Shown here one piece after another: positions 41,938-51,700 of a DNA stretch of 64,000 nucleotides. Source of the DNA: Natronohydrobacter sp. (GTDB taxonomy: Bacteria > Pseudomonadota > Alphaproteobacteria > Rhodobacterales > Rhodobacteraceae); contig JAUVXF010000008.1 of the NCBI GenBank assembly GCA_030603695.1, positions 36,908-100,907 of the forward strand, in the 5' to 3' direction. The notes beneath the pieces are model-generated. The model worked only from the letters and a program-made list of their open reading frames with translations, was not told the origin of the DNA and did no database searches. Position 1 is the stretch's first letter. Each line of letters opens with the position of its first letter. The translations under genes were made by a program, and so were the position numbers.

Positions 41938-43437
41938 TCAATCCATGGCTTTGAAGTTGAACGCCGCCCCTTCCTTGATCCCGCTGGGCCAGCGCGAGGT
42001 GACGGTCTTGGTGCGGGTATAGAATTTGAAACTGTCCGGCCCGTGTTGGTTCAGATCGCCAAAGCCCGATTTCTTCCAGCCGCCAAATGTATGATAGGCC
42101 AGCGGCACGGGGATGGGCACATTGATCCCCACCATCCCGATATTGATCCGGTTTGCGAAATCGCGCGCGGTATCGCCGTCGCGGGTGAAGATGGCCGTGC
42201 CATTGCCGTATTCATGGTCAATCGCCATGCCAATGGCCTCTTCATACGTTTTCGCGCGCACCATTGACAGAACAGGGCCGAAAATCTCCTTGCGGTAGAT
42301 ATCCATGTCGGTGGTCACATGGTCAAACAGATGCGGGCCGACGAAAAAGCCGTCTTCATAGCCCTGAAGGCTGAAATCGCGGCCATCGACCACCAGCTCT
42401 GCGCCTTGCTCAATCCCCGATTCCACCAGCCGCAGGATGTTTTCCTTGGCAGCAGCCGTGACAACGGGGCCGTAATCCACATCTGGCCCGGCCGTCCAGG
42501 GGCCAACTTTCAGCGCCTCGATTTTGGGCACAAGGCGTTCGCGCAGCGCCTCTGCTGTGCCTTCGCCCACGGGCACGGCAACAGAGATTGCCATGCAGCG
42601 TTCGCCCGCCGCGCCGTAGCCTGCGCCCACCAGCGCATCGGCGGCCTGATCCATATCCGCATCGGGCATGATGATCATATGGTTCTTTGCGCCGCCAAAG
42701 CATTGCACGCGTTTGCCATTGGCGCAGCCCCGCGCATAGATATATTGCGCGATGGGGGTAGAGCCGACAAAGCCCACGGCCTGAATGGTGTCATTGTCCA
42801 GAATGGCGTCCACGGCTTCCTTGTCGCCATTGATCACCTGCAACACCCCGTCAGGCAGGCCCGCTTCCTTGAATATCTCGGCCAGCATCAGCGGAACTGA
42901 CGGGTCGCGCTCTGATGGTTTCAGGATCATGGCATTGCCGCAGGCCAGTGCAGGCCCCATTTTCCACAGCGGGATCATGGCCGGGAAGTTGAAGGGCGTA
43001 ATGCCCGCCACCACGCCCAAAGGCTGGCGCATGGAATACATGTCAATGCCGGGGCCTGCGCTATCGGTGAATTCGCCTTTCAGCAAATGCGGCGCGCCGA
43101 TGCAAAATTCAATCACTTCCAGCCCGCGCTGGATATCGCCCTTTGCATCCACAAAGGTTTTGCCATGCTCGGATGACAGTTTTTCAGCCAGTTTATCCAT
43201 GTCGCGGTTTATCAGCGCGACAGCGGCCATCATCACGCGGGCGCGTTTTTGCGGGTTGGTTGCGCCCCATTTCACCTGGGCGGCAGCGGCGCGCGCCACG
43301 GCATCATCCATCTCGGATTTCGAGGCAAGCGGCACGCGCGCCTGCACCTCGCCTGTGGCGGGGTTGAACACATCGGCAAAGCGCCCCGATGTGCCCGAAA
43401 CGTGTTTGCCGTCAATCCAATGCGAAAGCTCTGTCAT
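41938..43437 (-). CDS. mmsA: Methylmalonate-semialdehyde dehydrogenase (CoA-acylating)
   Basis: Aldehyde-dehydrogenase family, 499 aa from ATG 43437, preceded by GGAGG. It forms propionyl-CoA from methylmalonate semialdehyde (valine), and family members (IolA) also convert malonate semialdehyde from inositol to acetyl-CoA. Markers are GITPFNFPAMIPLWK, KPSERDPSVP, VGFVGSTPIAQYIY and the catalytic Cys in GERCMAIS. The iol locus in this window lacks iolA, so this enzyme could serve both pathways. The divergent LysR gene and a palindrome lie just upstream. Confidence 0.92.
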   Translation of the reverse strand: MTELSHWIDGKHVSGTSGRFADVFNPATGEVQARVPLASKSEMDDAVARAAAAQVKWGATNPQKRARVMMAAVALINRDMDKLAEKLSSEHGKTFVDAKGDIQRGLEVIEFCIGAPHLLKGEFTDSAGPGIDMYSMRQPLGVVAGITPFNFPAMIPLWKMGPALACGNAMILKPSERDPSVPLMLAEIFKEAGLPDGVLQVINGDKEAVDAILDNDTIQAVGFVGSTPIAQYIYARGCANGKRVQCFGGAKNHMIIMPDADMDQAADALVGAGYGAAGERCMAISVAVPVGEGTAEALRERLVPKIEALKVGPWTAGPDVDYGPVVTAAAKENILRLVESGIEQGAELVVDGRDFSLQGYEDGFFVGPHLFDHVTTDMDIYRKEIFGPVLSMVRAKTYEEAIGMAIDHEYGNGTAIFTRDGDTARDFANRINIGMVGINVPIPVPLAYHTFGGWKKSGFGDLNQHGPDSFKFYTRTKTVTSRWPSGIKEGAAFNFKAMD

Positions 43438-43515
43438 GCTATCCTCCATGTGCAGGTTTGGCGCTAGGATAGGTTTGCAATTTCGCCTTGGGAAGTGGCA
43501 ATATCTCAAACAAGC

Positions 43516-43531
43516 CTTGCAAATTTGCAAG
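43516..43531. promoter_or_regulatory. Palindrome between mmsA and the LysR gene
   Basis: CTTGCAAATTTGCAAG, a perfect 16-bp palindrome in the 114-nt divergent gap, 20 nt before the LysR start. A related half-site TTGCAATTTCGC lies about 40 nt to the left, nearer mmsA. The T-N11-A geometry and the dyad fit a LysR operator controlling both genes. Confidence 0.6.
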
Positions 43532-43551
43532 AGAGGGGGCTAGGCTGGCAC

Positions 43552-44460
43552 ATGGATTGGGATGATATGCGCGTATTTCTGGCCCTTGCGCGGGCTGAAA
43601 GCCTTGGGCGCGCAGGCGCAAGCCTGCGGCTGGATCCGGCCACAGTGGGGCGCAGGGTTGCGCGGCTGGAAGAAGAGTTTGGGCGGCGTCTGTTCACGCG
43701 GTCGCATCAGGGTTATGCGCTGACGGATGAGGGCGCGCGGCTTTTGCCCCATGCGCAGGCGGCGGAACATGCCATGCTGGCTGCGGCTGCGGCTGCGGGG
43801 GAAGAGGGGCAGGGCCTGAGCGGCCAAATCCGTGTGGGCGCGCCAGATGGCTGCGCCAATTACCTGTTGCCGCAAGTGGTGGCGCAGATCTGCGCGGATA
43901 ATCCGGGGCTGGATGTGCAGATCATCGCCTTGCCGCGCGTGTTCAACCTGTCGCGGCGCGAGGCAGATATGGCCATCGGCGTTTCTGCCCCCCAGGCAGG
44001 GCGCCTGAGCGTGCAAAAAATTAGCGATTATCACCTGCATCTGGCGGCATCAGCAGCGTATCTGGCGCAGCACCCGCCCATTCACAGCCTGTCTGATCTG
44101 CGCGCGCATCGGATCATTGGCTATATCCCGGACATGATTTTTGACAGTGAGTTGGATTATCTGGCAGAATTGGGGCTGGATCGCGTGGCGCTGGCGTCAA
44201 ACTCTGTGGCGGTGCAATTCAATTTGCTGCGGCACGGGGCAGGGCTGGGGGTGGTGCATGATTTCGCGCTGCCCTCTGCATCGGGGCTGGTGCGGATATT
44301 GCCGCAGGATTTCAGCCTGAAGCGCAGCTTCTATCTTATCCGGCATCTGGACGATCAGCGCGTGGCCCGCCTGAACCGCTTTGCCGAAGCGCTGCATCGG
44401 GGCTTGCGCCGAGAGTTGGCCCATCTGGAAGGGCTGGTCGCGGCAGAGGCCGCGGATTAG
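43552..44460 (+). CDS. LysR-family regulator of the valine-catabolism operon
   Basis: 302 aa from ATG 43552 (MDWDDMRVFLALARAES). Winged-HTH features are GAGASLRLDPATVGRRVARLEEEFGRRLF in overlapping parts, followed by the effector-binding domain (IRVGAPDGCANYLLP onward). The upstream extension in frame crosses the operator and was not chosen. It is divergent from mmsA, with a palindrome in between, so it most likely controls mmsA and perhaps the following genes. The next 257 nt (44461-44717) contain no recognisable gene. Confidence 0.85.
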   Translation: MDWDDMRVFLALARAESLGRAGASLRLDPATVGRRVARLEEEFGRRLFTRSHQGYALTDEGARLLPHAQAAEHAMLAAAAAAGEEGQGLSGQIRVGAPDGCANYLLPQVVAQICADNPGLDVQIIALPRVFNLSRREADMAIGVSAPQAGRLSVQKISDYHLHLAASAAYLAQHPPIHSLSDLRAHRIIGYIPDMIFDSELDYLAELGLDRVALASNSVAVQFNLLRHGAGLGVVHDFALPSASGLVRILPQDFSLKRSFYLIRHLDDQRVARLNRFAEALHRGLRRELAHLEGLVAAEAAD

Positions 44461-44717
44461 GGCGCAGGGTTCGGGATTGGTGCGCCGCGCGCTGTTTTGT
44501 GCTGCATGGGTGTGATTTGCAACACTGCTTCGCACCGTGGAGAGGGGTGCAGTGGCGTGATGGCCTGCATCATGGCCTGCGCGCGCGCCGTTCCTGTTGT
44601 CCATCTGTTCGACCGCCCGCCCTTTCCATCCGCGCTTTGACTGTGCCGACCTCTCTACAGGCCCGGCAGGCTGTCTTTGGTCATGCAGCCCTGCGGCTGC
44701 CGCCTGTGCCCCATGGG

Positions 44718-45068
44718 TCAGATTTCGGGCAGGGTTTCGGCCATGCTTCCCATTTCCCGAAAATTCTGGCTTTGGCTTTGCCGCCGGGGGCGTTTGCGAG
44801 CGTAGGCGGTGATAAATCGGCGCACATCGTCTTGCGCGGTTTCGGGCAAAAAGCGTGCGCCGCAACTGGTGCCATGCACCCAGACGATTTCCACCTCGAA
44901 TACTGAACCTTTGGCCTGCACCCGCGCCTTTTCGCCCACCGCCATCGTGCGGATACCTGTCAGCTTCAACCCCCCGACAGAGGCATTTTCGATCAGGGCG
45001 GTTTCGCAGCGGCCATCGCGTATGATCTTTGCTGTAGTGTGAATGGCCAATCGTTGCGATTTACGCAT
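44718..45068 (-). CDS. PilZ-domain protein
   Basis: 116 aa from ATG 45068, preceded by GAGGAAC. The c-di-GMP-binding motifs are present: an RxxxR element (RKSQRLA, residues 2-8) and an NxSxxG element (ENASVGGLKL). It is a single PilZ domain with a basic C-terminal tail (RKRPRRQSQSQ), so it probably acts as a small c-di-GMP effector. It is divergent from a Slam-like outer-membrane protein gene with a 152-nt gap; a shared role at the cell surface is possible but not shown. Confidence 0.82.
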   Translation of the reverse strand: MRKSQRLAIHTTAKIIRDGRCETALIENASVGGLKLTGIRTMAVGEKARVQAKGSVFEVEIVWVHGTSCGARFLPETAQDDVRRFITAYARKRPRRQSQSQNFREMGSMAETLPEI

Positions 45069-45220
45069 TTTTGTTCCTCGGTTACACGGCCCAGCATAAC
45101 GCTGCGATATTGCTGAAAGCTTAAGGCATTCGCGGTTGTGTGTTGCTTGACATCGAATCGCGAAACCGTGCATCCTGCCGCCCATTACAAGCGGTATTTC
45201 AGGCCGCAGGATCGCGTATT

Positions 45221-46511
45221 ATGTTATTTTGCAGACTGGCATTTGCTTGCGTCTGTCTTGTCATTTTTTCCGGCGCGCAGGTGCAGGGGCAAGGGCTGGA
45301 ACAGGCAGAGAGATTATTGCTTGCCGAAAATCCTGCCGCAGCACGGCGCGCGGCGCAGGAGATTGCGCCCGCAACGCAAGAGGAAGAAATCCAACGGCTT
45401 TGGATTATGGCCCTGTCGCATATGCGCGAAAATGCCCCGCGTGCCGCCTTGCCCTATCTGGAGCGATTGGTCACGCTTGCCCCGGAAACCGCGCGTTTCC
45501 GTCTGGAACTGGGCCGCGCCCTCTATCTGATAGAGGATGATACGCGCGCCGGGTATCATTTCCAATCCGCGCTGGGCGGGGTGCTCAGCTTTTCGGATAT
45601 CGCGGCGGTGCAAGAGTATTTGCAGGCGATAGAGCAGCGCAAACTCTGGCAAGGCCAGGCGCGTGTGGCGCTGATGCGACAAAGCAACCCCGCGCAACGC
45701 TCTGGCGATGATGCGCTGAATATCGTTGGAAATCTGGCTTTGCCCTTGCCCCCGGTCGAAGCGGCAACTGGCATAGAAGTAGCGCTTGGTGGAACATATC
45801 TGCCCCCCCTTGCGCGTGATCTGCGTGCGCGGGCGCATGTGATGGCAACGGGCCAGTTGTTTGGGGACAAAGCCCTTGATCGCGGGCATCTGCGGCTGGA
45901 ATTTGGCCTACTGGCTTTGGGCGATCATGGCCGCCAGATCGGGGGCGGTATTGCCCTGCAAGGCGCGTTTGACAGGGATGGGCGGCTGATGCACGGCGCG
46001 GGCCTCTATGCCAGTTTTCAGCAAAGCTATGGTCGCAAAACGCATGTTTCGCTGCGCGCAGGCGTGGACAGGCTGCGTTATCGCGGCGTGCCGCAGATGG
46101 ACGGGCTACGCATGACAGGTTTTGCAGAGATTGCGCATATTCTCTCGCCACAGTTGCGGGTGCAGGGGGGGGCTGCACTGGGCGCGGCATATTGCCCGCG
46201 CCGCCCATCATCACCGCAGCACGGGCACGCTGTCGCTGAGCGGGCAATATGCCTTTCGCGGGGGGCTGATTGGCGGGTTGGAAACCCAGCTTGGCCAAAG
46301 CCGTGTAGCACAAGCCAACCCCTTGCAGCTGCAATATGGGCCAGAGCGCAGCAGCCGCTTTGGCCTTACCGCACGTCTGATGCACCGCGATTACACGCTG
46401 CGCGGCTTTGCGCCCGTTCTTGTGCTGGGATACGAGGCGCAAACCAGCAATGTGCCTGTAAATGCGTATGACAATCTGCGCCTGTCGGTTGCGGCCTCGC
46501 GCAGCTTTTAG
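45221..46511 (+). pseudogene. Slam/DUF560-like outer-membrane protein with a frameshift
   Basis: Signal peptide (CRLAFACVCLVIFSGAQVQG), then a helical TPR-like N-terminal part (AERLLLAENPAAARR, ALPYLERLVTLAPET), then an amphipathic beta-barrel, the layout of surface lipoprotein assembly modifiers (DUF560). The first frame runs from ATG 45221 but after LRVQGGAALGAAY (about 46190) turns into nonsense, ending at 46471. Barrel-like sequence continues one frame over (TGTLSLSGQYAFRGGLI) to the terminal SRSF, a C-terminal Phe typical of outer-membrane proteins. A one-base insertion between 46165 and 46195 accounts for this; an 8-G run lies at 46165-46172. Could be a pseudogene, a phase-off allele or a sequencing error. 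Confidence 0.7.
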
Positions 46512-46525
46512 CGTGGGGGCGCGCG

Positions 46526-47335
46526 TTACAGCGCCAATTCTGCCCAGATCGGCACATGATCCGAGGGTTTTTCACCTGCGCGCACCTCGGCATCAATCTG
46601 GCAATCGCGCAGCAGATCGGCGGCATAGGCATTCAGCAGGATGTGATCAATCCGAATGCCGTCATTCTTCTGATAGGCCCCGGCCTGATAATCCCAGAAT
46701 GTATAGTGCCCCGGCGCAGGGTGGCGGGTGCGGAACGCCTCTGTAAAGCCAAGGTTCAGCATGCGCCGAAACGCCTTGCGCGATTGCAGGCGGAAAAGTG
46801 CATCCTCGCGCCATGCGTCGGGGCGGGCCGCATCTTCGGCTTGGGGGATGATATTGTAATCTCCCATCACTGCCAGTGGCATTTCCAGCGCCAGAAGCGC
46901 GCGCAGCCGCGCTTCCATCCGGGCCATCCATGCCAGTTTATAGGCATATTTCCCGCCCGTCACGGGGTGGCCCGTGGCGTCCAACTCCACCGGGTTGCCA
47001 TTGGGTAGGTATAGCCCCACCACCCGCAACGCCCCTTTGGGGGTGCTGACTGTCGCCTCTATCCAGCGCGCCTGTGTGTCGTCATCATCGCCGGGCAGGC
47101 CGCGTGTTACATCTTCCAGCGGCAGCTTGGAGACGATGGCAACCCCGTTGAACCCCTTTTGCCCATGGGTTTCCAGATTATAGCCCATGTCCTCTATCAG
47201 CGCGCGGGGGAAGGTTTCGTCGGTGGATTTGATTTCCTGCAATACCGCCAGATCAGGGCTTGCGGCCTTCAGCCATGCTTCCAGCGCCGGGCCGCGCGCC
47301 TTGATCCCATTGATATTGAAGCTTGCGATTTTCAT
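46526..47335 (-). CDS. xthA: Exodeoxyribonuclease III
   Basis: Mg-dependent AP endonuclease / 3'-5' exonuclease of base-excision repair, 269 aa from ATG 47335 (MKIASFNINGIKARG). Catalytic motifs are LQEIKS (metal Glu), GDYNIIPQAEDA (Asp, Asn) and SDHVPIWAEL at the C-terminus (Asp-His). The longer upstream frame lacks similarity. It is convergent with the Slam-like gene, with 14 nt between the stops. The 253-nt gap to ureD holds the urease operon promoter region but no gene. Confidence 0.9.
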   Translation of the reverse strand: MKIASFNINGIKARGPALEAWLKAASPDLAVLQEIKSTDETFPRALIEDMGYNLETHGQKGFNGVAIVSKLPLEDVTRGLPGDDDDTQARWIEATVSTPKGALRVVGLYLPNGNPVELDATGHPVTGGKYAYKLAWMARMEARLRALLALEMPLAVMGDYNIIPQAEDAARPDAWREDALFRLQSRKAFRRMLNLGFTEAFRTRHPAPGHYTFWDYQAGAYQKNDGIRIDHILLNAYAADLLRDCQIDAEVRAGEKPSDHVPIWAELAL

Positions 47336-47588
47336 GGTCTTGCCCTGCGTTTTGGCCCTGATTTGCCCCTGTCTTGGCCGCCAGACCCTGCCATTCCTGC
47401 GCCCTGTGGGCAAGGGCTGGATTGGCGTGGCCGAGGGTCGCAGGGGCGTTTGTGGCGTGCATAATATTTAATCGAAGCGCGCATAAACTGGGCATTAAGG
47501 GCATCCGGTGCCGTGCCTGTCGCGCGCTGCCGCTGCGCCAGATTGCGCTTGGCCAGAGGCGGCGCAATCAGGGGGCAGGAAGGGGCCC

Positions 47589-48395
47589 ATGACAGCACAT
47601 TTGCCAATCCAGCGACAGCAACGCAGCGCAGGCCATGCCAGCGCCAGTTTCGCCCAGCGTGACGGCCGGGCGCGGCTGGTGGATCTGCGCCAGCAAGGCT
47701 CTGCCAAGGCGATCGTGCTGGATCAGCGCGAAGTGGTGTATCTCAATACCTCTGGCGGGCTGACGGGGGGGGATGTGCTGGAATATCGCCTTTCCATTGG
47801 CCCCGGCACACGGATCACGGCCACCACGCAAACCGCAGAGCGCGTGTATCGCAGCACATCGGGCGCGGCCAATATTGCAGTGGCGATGGATGTGGGCGAA
47901 GGCGCGCATCTGGATTGGCTGCCACAGGAAACCATCCTCTTTGACAACGCCAATGCCCGGCGCAAAACCGAAGTCACGCTTGCCCCCGGTGCCACCTGCC
48001 TGATGGCGGAAACCGTGGTTCTGGGCCGCGCCGCGATGGGCGAGGCGGTGGCGCATGTGCAGTTTCACGATTGGCGCCTGATCCAGCGCGGCGCGCACCC
48101 CCTGCATCTGGAAGCGCTGCGGCTGGAAGATGCGCGCCTTGGCCCCAGCCCTGCCGGGCTGGACGGGGCGCGCGCCATTGCAAGCGTGGTGCTTATAGCC
48201 CCCGATGCCGCAGATGCGCTGGCCGCGCTGCGCGCCTGCCTTGCCTGCCCCGATACCCGCGCCGCTGCCTCTGCGATGGAGGGGCGGCTTGTGATCCGCC
48301 TGATGGCGCGCGATGGCTGGCCCTTGCGGCGCAAACTTGCTGAAATCCTTACCCTTCTGCGCCGCGCGCCGCTGCCGCGTGTCTGGCAAATTTGA
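47589..48395 (+). CDS. ureD: Urease accessory protein UreD
   Basis: 268 aa from ATG 47589, after AGGAAGGGG. UreD is part of the UreDFG chaperone complex that delivers nickel to urease. Family segments include YLNTSGGLTGGDVLEY, QTAERVYRS, LDWLPQETILFDNA and MGEAVAHVQFHDW. It opens the urease operon; ureA starts 9 nt later. Confidence 0.9.
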   Translation: MTAHLPIQRQQRSAGHASASFAQRDGRARLVDLRQQGSAKAIVLDQREVVYLNTSGGLTGGDVLEYRLSIGPGTRITATTQTAERVYRSTSGAANIAVAMDVGEGAHLDWLPQETILFDNANARRKTEVTLAPGATCLMAETVVLGRAAMGEAVAHVQFHDWRLIQRGAHPLHLEALRLEDARLGPSPAGLDGARAIASVVLIAPDAADALAALRACLACPDTRAAASAMEGRLVIRLMARDGWPLRRKLAEILTLLRRAPLPRVWQI

Positions 48396-48404
48396 GGAAC
48401 GCCC

Positions 48405-48707
48405 ATGAACCTGACCCCAAGAGAGAAAGACAAGCTTCTGGTTTCACTGGCCGCAATGGTCGCGCGCGGCAGGCTTGCGCGCGGCGTGAAGCTGAACCAC
48501 CCCGAAGCGATTGCCCTGATTACCGATTTCGTCGTGGAAGGCGCGCGCGATGGCCGCTCTGTGGCCGATCTGATGCAGGCGGGCGCGCATGTCATCACAG
48601 CCGATCACTGCATGCCGGGCATCCCGGAGATGATCCATTCGGTGCAGGTGGAAGCCACCTTTCCCGATGGCACCAAGCTTGTCACTGTTCACCATCCGAT
48701 CCGTTGA
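48405..48707 (+). CDS. ureA: Urease gamma subunit
   Basis: 100 aa, full length for UreA. It begins [20 protein letters not shown] and contains [20 protein letters not shown] and [16 protein letters not shown], all highly typical. It is a structural subunit of cytoplasmic urease, which hydrolyses urea to ammonia and carbamate. Separated from ureB by the ureJ gene rather than directly joined. Confidence 0.95.
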   Translation: MNLTPREKDKLLVSLAAMVARGRLARGVKLNHPEAIALITDFVVEGARDGRSVADLMQAGAHVITADHCMPGIPEMIHSVQVEATFPDGTKLVTVHHPIR

Positions 48708-48718
48708 AAGGAATATTC

Positions 48719-49291
48719 ATGCGCGTTTCCGTATCTCTCATTACACTCTCCCTTGCTGTCCTGCCCGGCATGGCACTTGCCCATCCGGGGCATGAGGCCG
48801 GGTCTGTGCTGTCTGGCATGATGCACCCTGTGGGGGGCATGGATCATCTTCTGGCTATGGTGGCTTTGGGGCTATTGGCCGGCCAAGCAGGCAATCGCGC
48901 CATCTGGGCGCTGCCCTTGGCCTTTGTCGCGGCCATGCTGGCGGGGGGCGCTGCCGGGTTTGGGGGCATTGCCTTTCCGGCGGTAGAGCCGATGATCCTT
49001 GCATCCATCATCGTGCTTGGGGTTCTGGTTGCGCTTGCGCGGCCTGTGCCGCTGGCAGCCTTGCTGGCCATGGTGGCGGTTTTTGGTGCGGCGCATGGGT
49101 GGGCGCATGGCGCAGAAGGGCCAGCCACGGGCATGGCTGCCTATGCCTTTGGCTTTGCGCTGATGACAGCCGTTTTGCACGGCGCGGGCATTGCCTTGGC
49201 CGCGATAGCGGGGCGGCTTGCGCCGGTCTATGCCCTGCGGGGCTTGGGCGGTATGGCTGCATTGGCCGGTTTCGGCCTGATGGTGGGGTAA
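48719..49291 (+). CDS. ureJ: HupE/UreJ-type nickel transport membrane protein
   Basis: 190 aa from ATG 48719, after GAAAGGAA. A signal peptide or first helix is followed by the family motif [26 protein letters not shown], written here only in part, with conserved His that may bind nickel, then five to six hydrophobic segments. [14 protein letters not shown] is a second conserved His motif. HupE/UreJ proteins are nickel permeases or facilitators. It is placed between ureA and ureB, as in several alphaproteobacterial urease operons. Confidence 0.85.
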   Translation: MRVSVSLITLSLAVLPGMALAHPGHEAGSVLSGMMHPVGGMDHLLAMVALGLLAGQAGNRAIWALPLAFVAAMLAGGAAGFGGIAFPAVEPMILASIIVLGVLVALARPVPLAALLAMVAVFGAAHGWAHGAEGPATGMAAYAFGFALMTAVLHGAGIALAAIAGRLAPVYALRGLGGMAALAGFGLMVG

Positions 49292-49296
49292 ACGCC

Positions 49297-49602
49297 ATGA
49301 TCCCCGGAGAAATCATTTGCCCAGAGGCCGAGATAGAGGTCAATGCCGGGCTGCCTGTCACCACGCTGATGGTCTCTAACACAGGCGACAGGCCGGTGCA
49401 GGTGGGCAGCCATTATCATTTTGCCGAAGCCAATTTCGGCCTGTCCTTTGATCGCGACGCCGCGCGCGGCCAGCGCCTTGATATCCCCTCTGGCACAGCG
49501 GTTCGCTTTGAACCCGGCCAGACGCGCGAGGTGCGGCTTGTGCCTTTCGGGGGCGCGCGCGTGGTCTATGGATTTAACGCCAAGGTGATGGGGGCGCTCT
49601 GA
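49297..49602 (+). CDS. ureB: Urease beta subunit
   Basis: 101 aa. It begins [18 protein letters not shown] and contains [18 protein letters not shown] and [16 protein letters not shown], all diagnostic of UreB. The start lies 5 nt after ureJ, and the stop overlaps the ureC start (TGATG). Structural subunit of the (ABC)3 urease. Confidence 0.95.
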   Translation: MIPGEIICPEAEIEVNAGLPVTTLMVSNTGDRPVQVGSHYHFAEANFGLSFDRDAARGQRLDIPSGTAVRFEPGQTREVRLVPFGGARVVYGFNAKVMGAL

Positions 49603-51323
49603 TGTCATACCGGATTTCTCGTGCGGCCTATGCCGATATGTTTGGCCCAACTGTGGGCGACAAACTGCGCCTTGGCGATACCGATCTGATCATAGAGGTC
49701 GAGCGTGACCTGATCGCAGAGCGCGGCGGCTATGGCGAAGAGGTGAAGTTCGGCGGCGGCAAGGTCATTCGTGACGGGATGGGCCAAAGCCAGCTGACCC
49801 GCGCGCAAGGCGCGATGGATACGGTCATTACCAATGCGCTGATTGTGGATCATACGGGCATTTACAAAGCGGATGTGGGCTTGCGCGATGGCCGGATTGC
49901 GAAAATCGGCAAGGCGGGCAATCCAGATACGCAAAACGGTGTCGATGTCATCATCGGCCCCGGAACAGAGATTATCGCAGGCGAGGGCAAAATCCTGACG
50001 GCGGGCGGGTTTGATGCCCATATCCATTACATCTGCCCGCAACAGATAGATGATGCGCTGCATTCGGGCCTGACTACCATGCTTGGCGGCGGCACTGGCC
50101 CGGCACATGGCACGCTGGCCACCACCTGCACACCGGGGCCGTGGCATATCGGGCGCATGTTGCAATCGGCAGATGCCTTTGCGATGAACCTGGCTTTCGC
50201 AGGCAAGGGCAATGCCAGCCTGCCCGGCGCGCTGCATGAACAGGTGCGGGCGGGGGCTTCGGCGCTGAAGCTGCACGAGGATTGGGGCACAACGCCCGCA
50301 GCGATAGATTGCTGTCTGACAGTGGCAGAGCAGACCGATATTCAGGTCATGATCCATACCGATACGCTCAATGAATCGGGCTTTGTGGAAAACACGCTGG
50401 CCGCGATTGCGGGCCGCACCATTCATGCCTTTCATACCGAAGGGGCAGGGGGCGGCCATGCGCCCGATATCATCAAGGTGGTCAGTTCGCAAAACATCCT
50501 GCCAAGTTCTACCAACCCCACAATGCCCTATACTGTGAACACCATCGAAGAGCATTTGGATATGCTGATGGTCTGTCACCATCTGGATCGCAAAGTGCCC
50601 GAAGATGTGGCCTTTGCCGAATCCCGCATCCGCCGCGAAACCATCGCGGCAGAGGATATCTTGCACGATATGGGCGCGTTTTCCGTCATGGCCTCTGACA
50701 GTCAGGCCATGGGCCGGGTGGGCGAGGTGATTACCCGCACATGGCAAACCGCCCATAAGATGAAAGTGCAGCGCGGCAGGCTGGCCGAGGAAACTGGGGC
50801 GAATGACAATTTCCGCGTGCGCCGCTATGTGGCCAAATACACGATCAACCCCGCCCTTGTGCATGGGCTAAGCCGCCATATCGGCAGCATAGAGGAAGGC
50901 AAGCGCGCTGATCTGGTGCTGTGGTCGCCTGCCTTCTTTGGGGCAAAGCCTGAAATGGTGATTATGGGCGGCTCTATCGTGGTGGCGCAGATGGGCGATC
51001 CCAACGCCTCTATCCCCACGCCGCAGCCGATGCATTCGCGCCCGATGTTCGGCGCCTATGGCCGCGCGGTGGAACGGGCCGCCGTTACCTTCGTCTCTCA
51101 GGCCGCGCAGGAAGATGATATCCGCGCCAAGCTGGGGCTGGCCAAGGATACGCTGGCGGTGGAAGGGTGCAGGGGCGTGCAAAAGGCGGATATGCGCCTG
51201 AACAACGCTACCCCCCGGATAGAGGTTGATCCCGAAACCTATGAGGTGCGCGCCGATGGCGAAGTGCTCACCTGCGAACCCGCGCGCGACTTGCCGCTGG
51301 CGCAGCGCTATTTCCTGTATTGA
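49602..51323 (+). CDS. ureC: Urease alpha (catalytic) subunit
   Basis: 573 aa, full length. Nickel-site residues appear in [13 protein letters not shown] (two His), [10 protein letters not shown] (the carbamylated Lys), MIHTDTLNE and [12 protein letters not shown] (His ligands). The active-site flap carries [20 protein letters not shown] with the catalytic His. It hydrolyses urea with two nickel ions. No missing key residue was seen. It overlaps ureB by one base. Confidence 0.96.
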   Translation: MSYRISRAAYADMFGPTVGDKLRLGDTDLIIEVERDLIAERGGYGEEVKFGGGKVIRDGMGQSQLTRAQGAMDTVITNALIVDHTGIYKADVGLRDGRIAKIGKAGNPDTQNGVDVIIGPGTEIIAGEGKILTAGGFDAHIHYICPQQIDDALHSGLTTMLGGGTGPAHGTLATTCTPGPWHIGRMLQSADAFAMNLAFAGKGNASLPGALHEQVRAGASALKLHEDWGTTPAAIDCCLTVAEQTDIQVMIHTDTLNESGFVENTLAAIAGRTIHAFHTEGAGGGHAPDIIKVVSSQNILPSSTNPTMPYTVNTIEEHLDMLMVCHHLDRKVPEDVAFAESRIRRETIAAEDILHDMGAFSVMASDSQAMGRVGEVITRTWQTAHKMKVQRGRLAEETGANDNFRVRRYVAKYTINPALVHGLSRHIGSIEEGKRADLVLWSPAFFGAKPEMVIMGGSIVVAQMGDPNASIPTPQPMHSRPMFGAYGRAVERAAVTFVSQAAQEDDIRAKLGLAKDTLAVEGCRGVQKADMRLNNATPRIEVDPETYEVRADGEVLTCEPARDLPLAQRYFLY

Positions 51324-51454
51324 GGGGCGGCATGCCGGGAAATCTCAGTCTGAGATGTGACTTTTCTGCACCGCAGCGCAGCCTTGCGACAGCGCAAGGG
51401 CCAGACCGGGGCAAGCTGTGGTATTGTCGCAAAGGGGAGGTGTCTGTCTGGTTG

Positions 51455-51700
51455 ATGGAGATGTCGATGCCGCTTCGCCCTGCAAATTCTCGCCTCAGCC
51501 CAAGCCAGTCGCACCAGCTTGACTGGTATCTGGCCAGCACCGGGCTTGGCTGCAATCCGGCCTCAGACCGCCCCGCGAGAGAGGCCGAATTCGCGCGCCT
51601 GTCTGCGCTGCCGGATGGCGCCTTGCGCGCCATGGGGCTGACGCGCGGCGGGCTTGCCGCGCATGTTTACCGCGATCTTTTCCCCAAAGGTGTATCATGA
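51455..51700 (+). CDS. Small hypothetical protein in the urease operon, DUF1127-like end
   Basis: About 81 aa, if started at ATG 51455; ATGs at 51461 and 51467 and a GTG at 51440 directly after AGGGGAGG are alternatives. The middle is polar (LSPSQSHQLDWYLAST), and the end reads ARLSALPDGALRAMGLTRGGLAAHVYRDLF, with the spacing of DUF1127-type proteins (L-D-L-MGLTR). It lies between ureC and ureE, and its stop overlaps the ureE start (ATGA), so it is translated with the urease genes. Function unknown; a regulatory or RNA-binding role is only a guess from the family resemblance. Confidence 0.6.
   Translation: MEMSMPLRPANSRLSPSQSHQLDWYLASTGLGCNPASDRPAREAEFARLSALPDGALRAMGLTRGGLAAHVYRDLFPKGVS

Noticed and set aside
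48392..48718. N-terminal extension of ureJ back to 48392
   Set aside because: That frame is antiphase to ureA, which covers the stretch; ATG 48719 has a ribosome-binding site and a proper signal-like start.
49605..50864. 419-codon minus-strand frame inside ureC
   Set aside because: Antisense shadow of a highly conserved catalytic subunit; no recognisable domain or ribosome-binding site.
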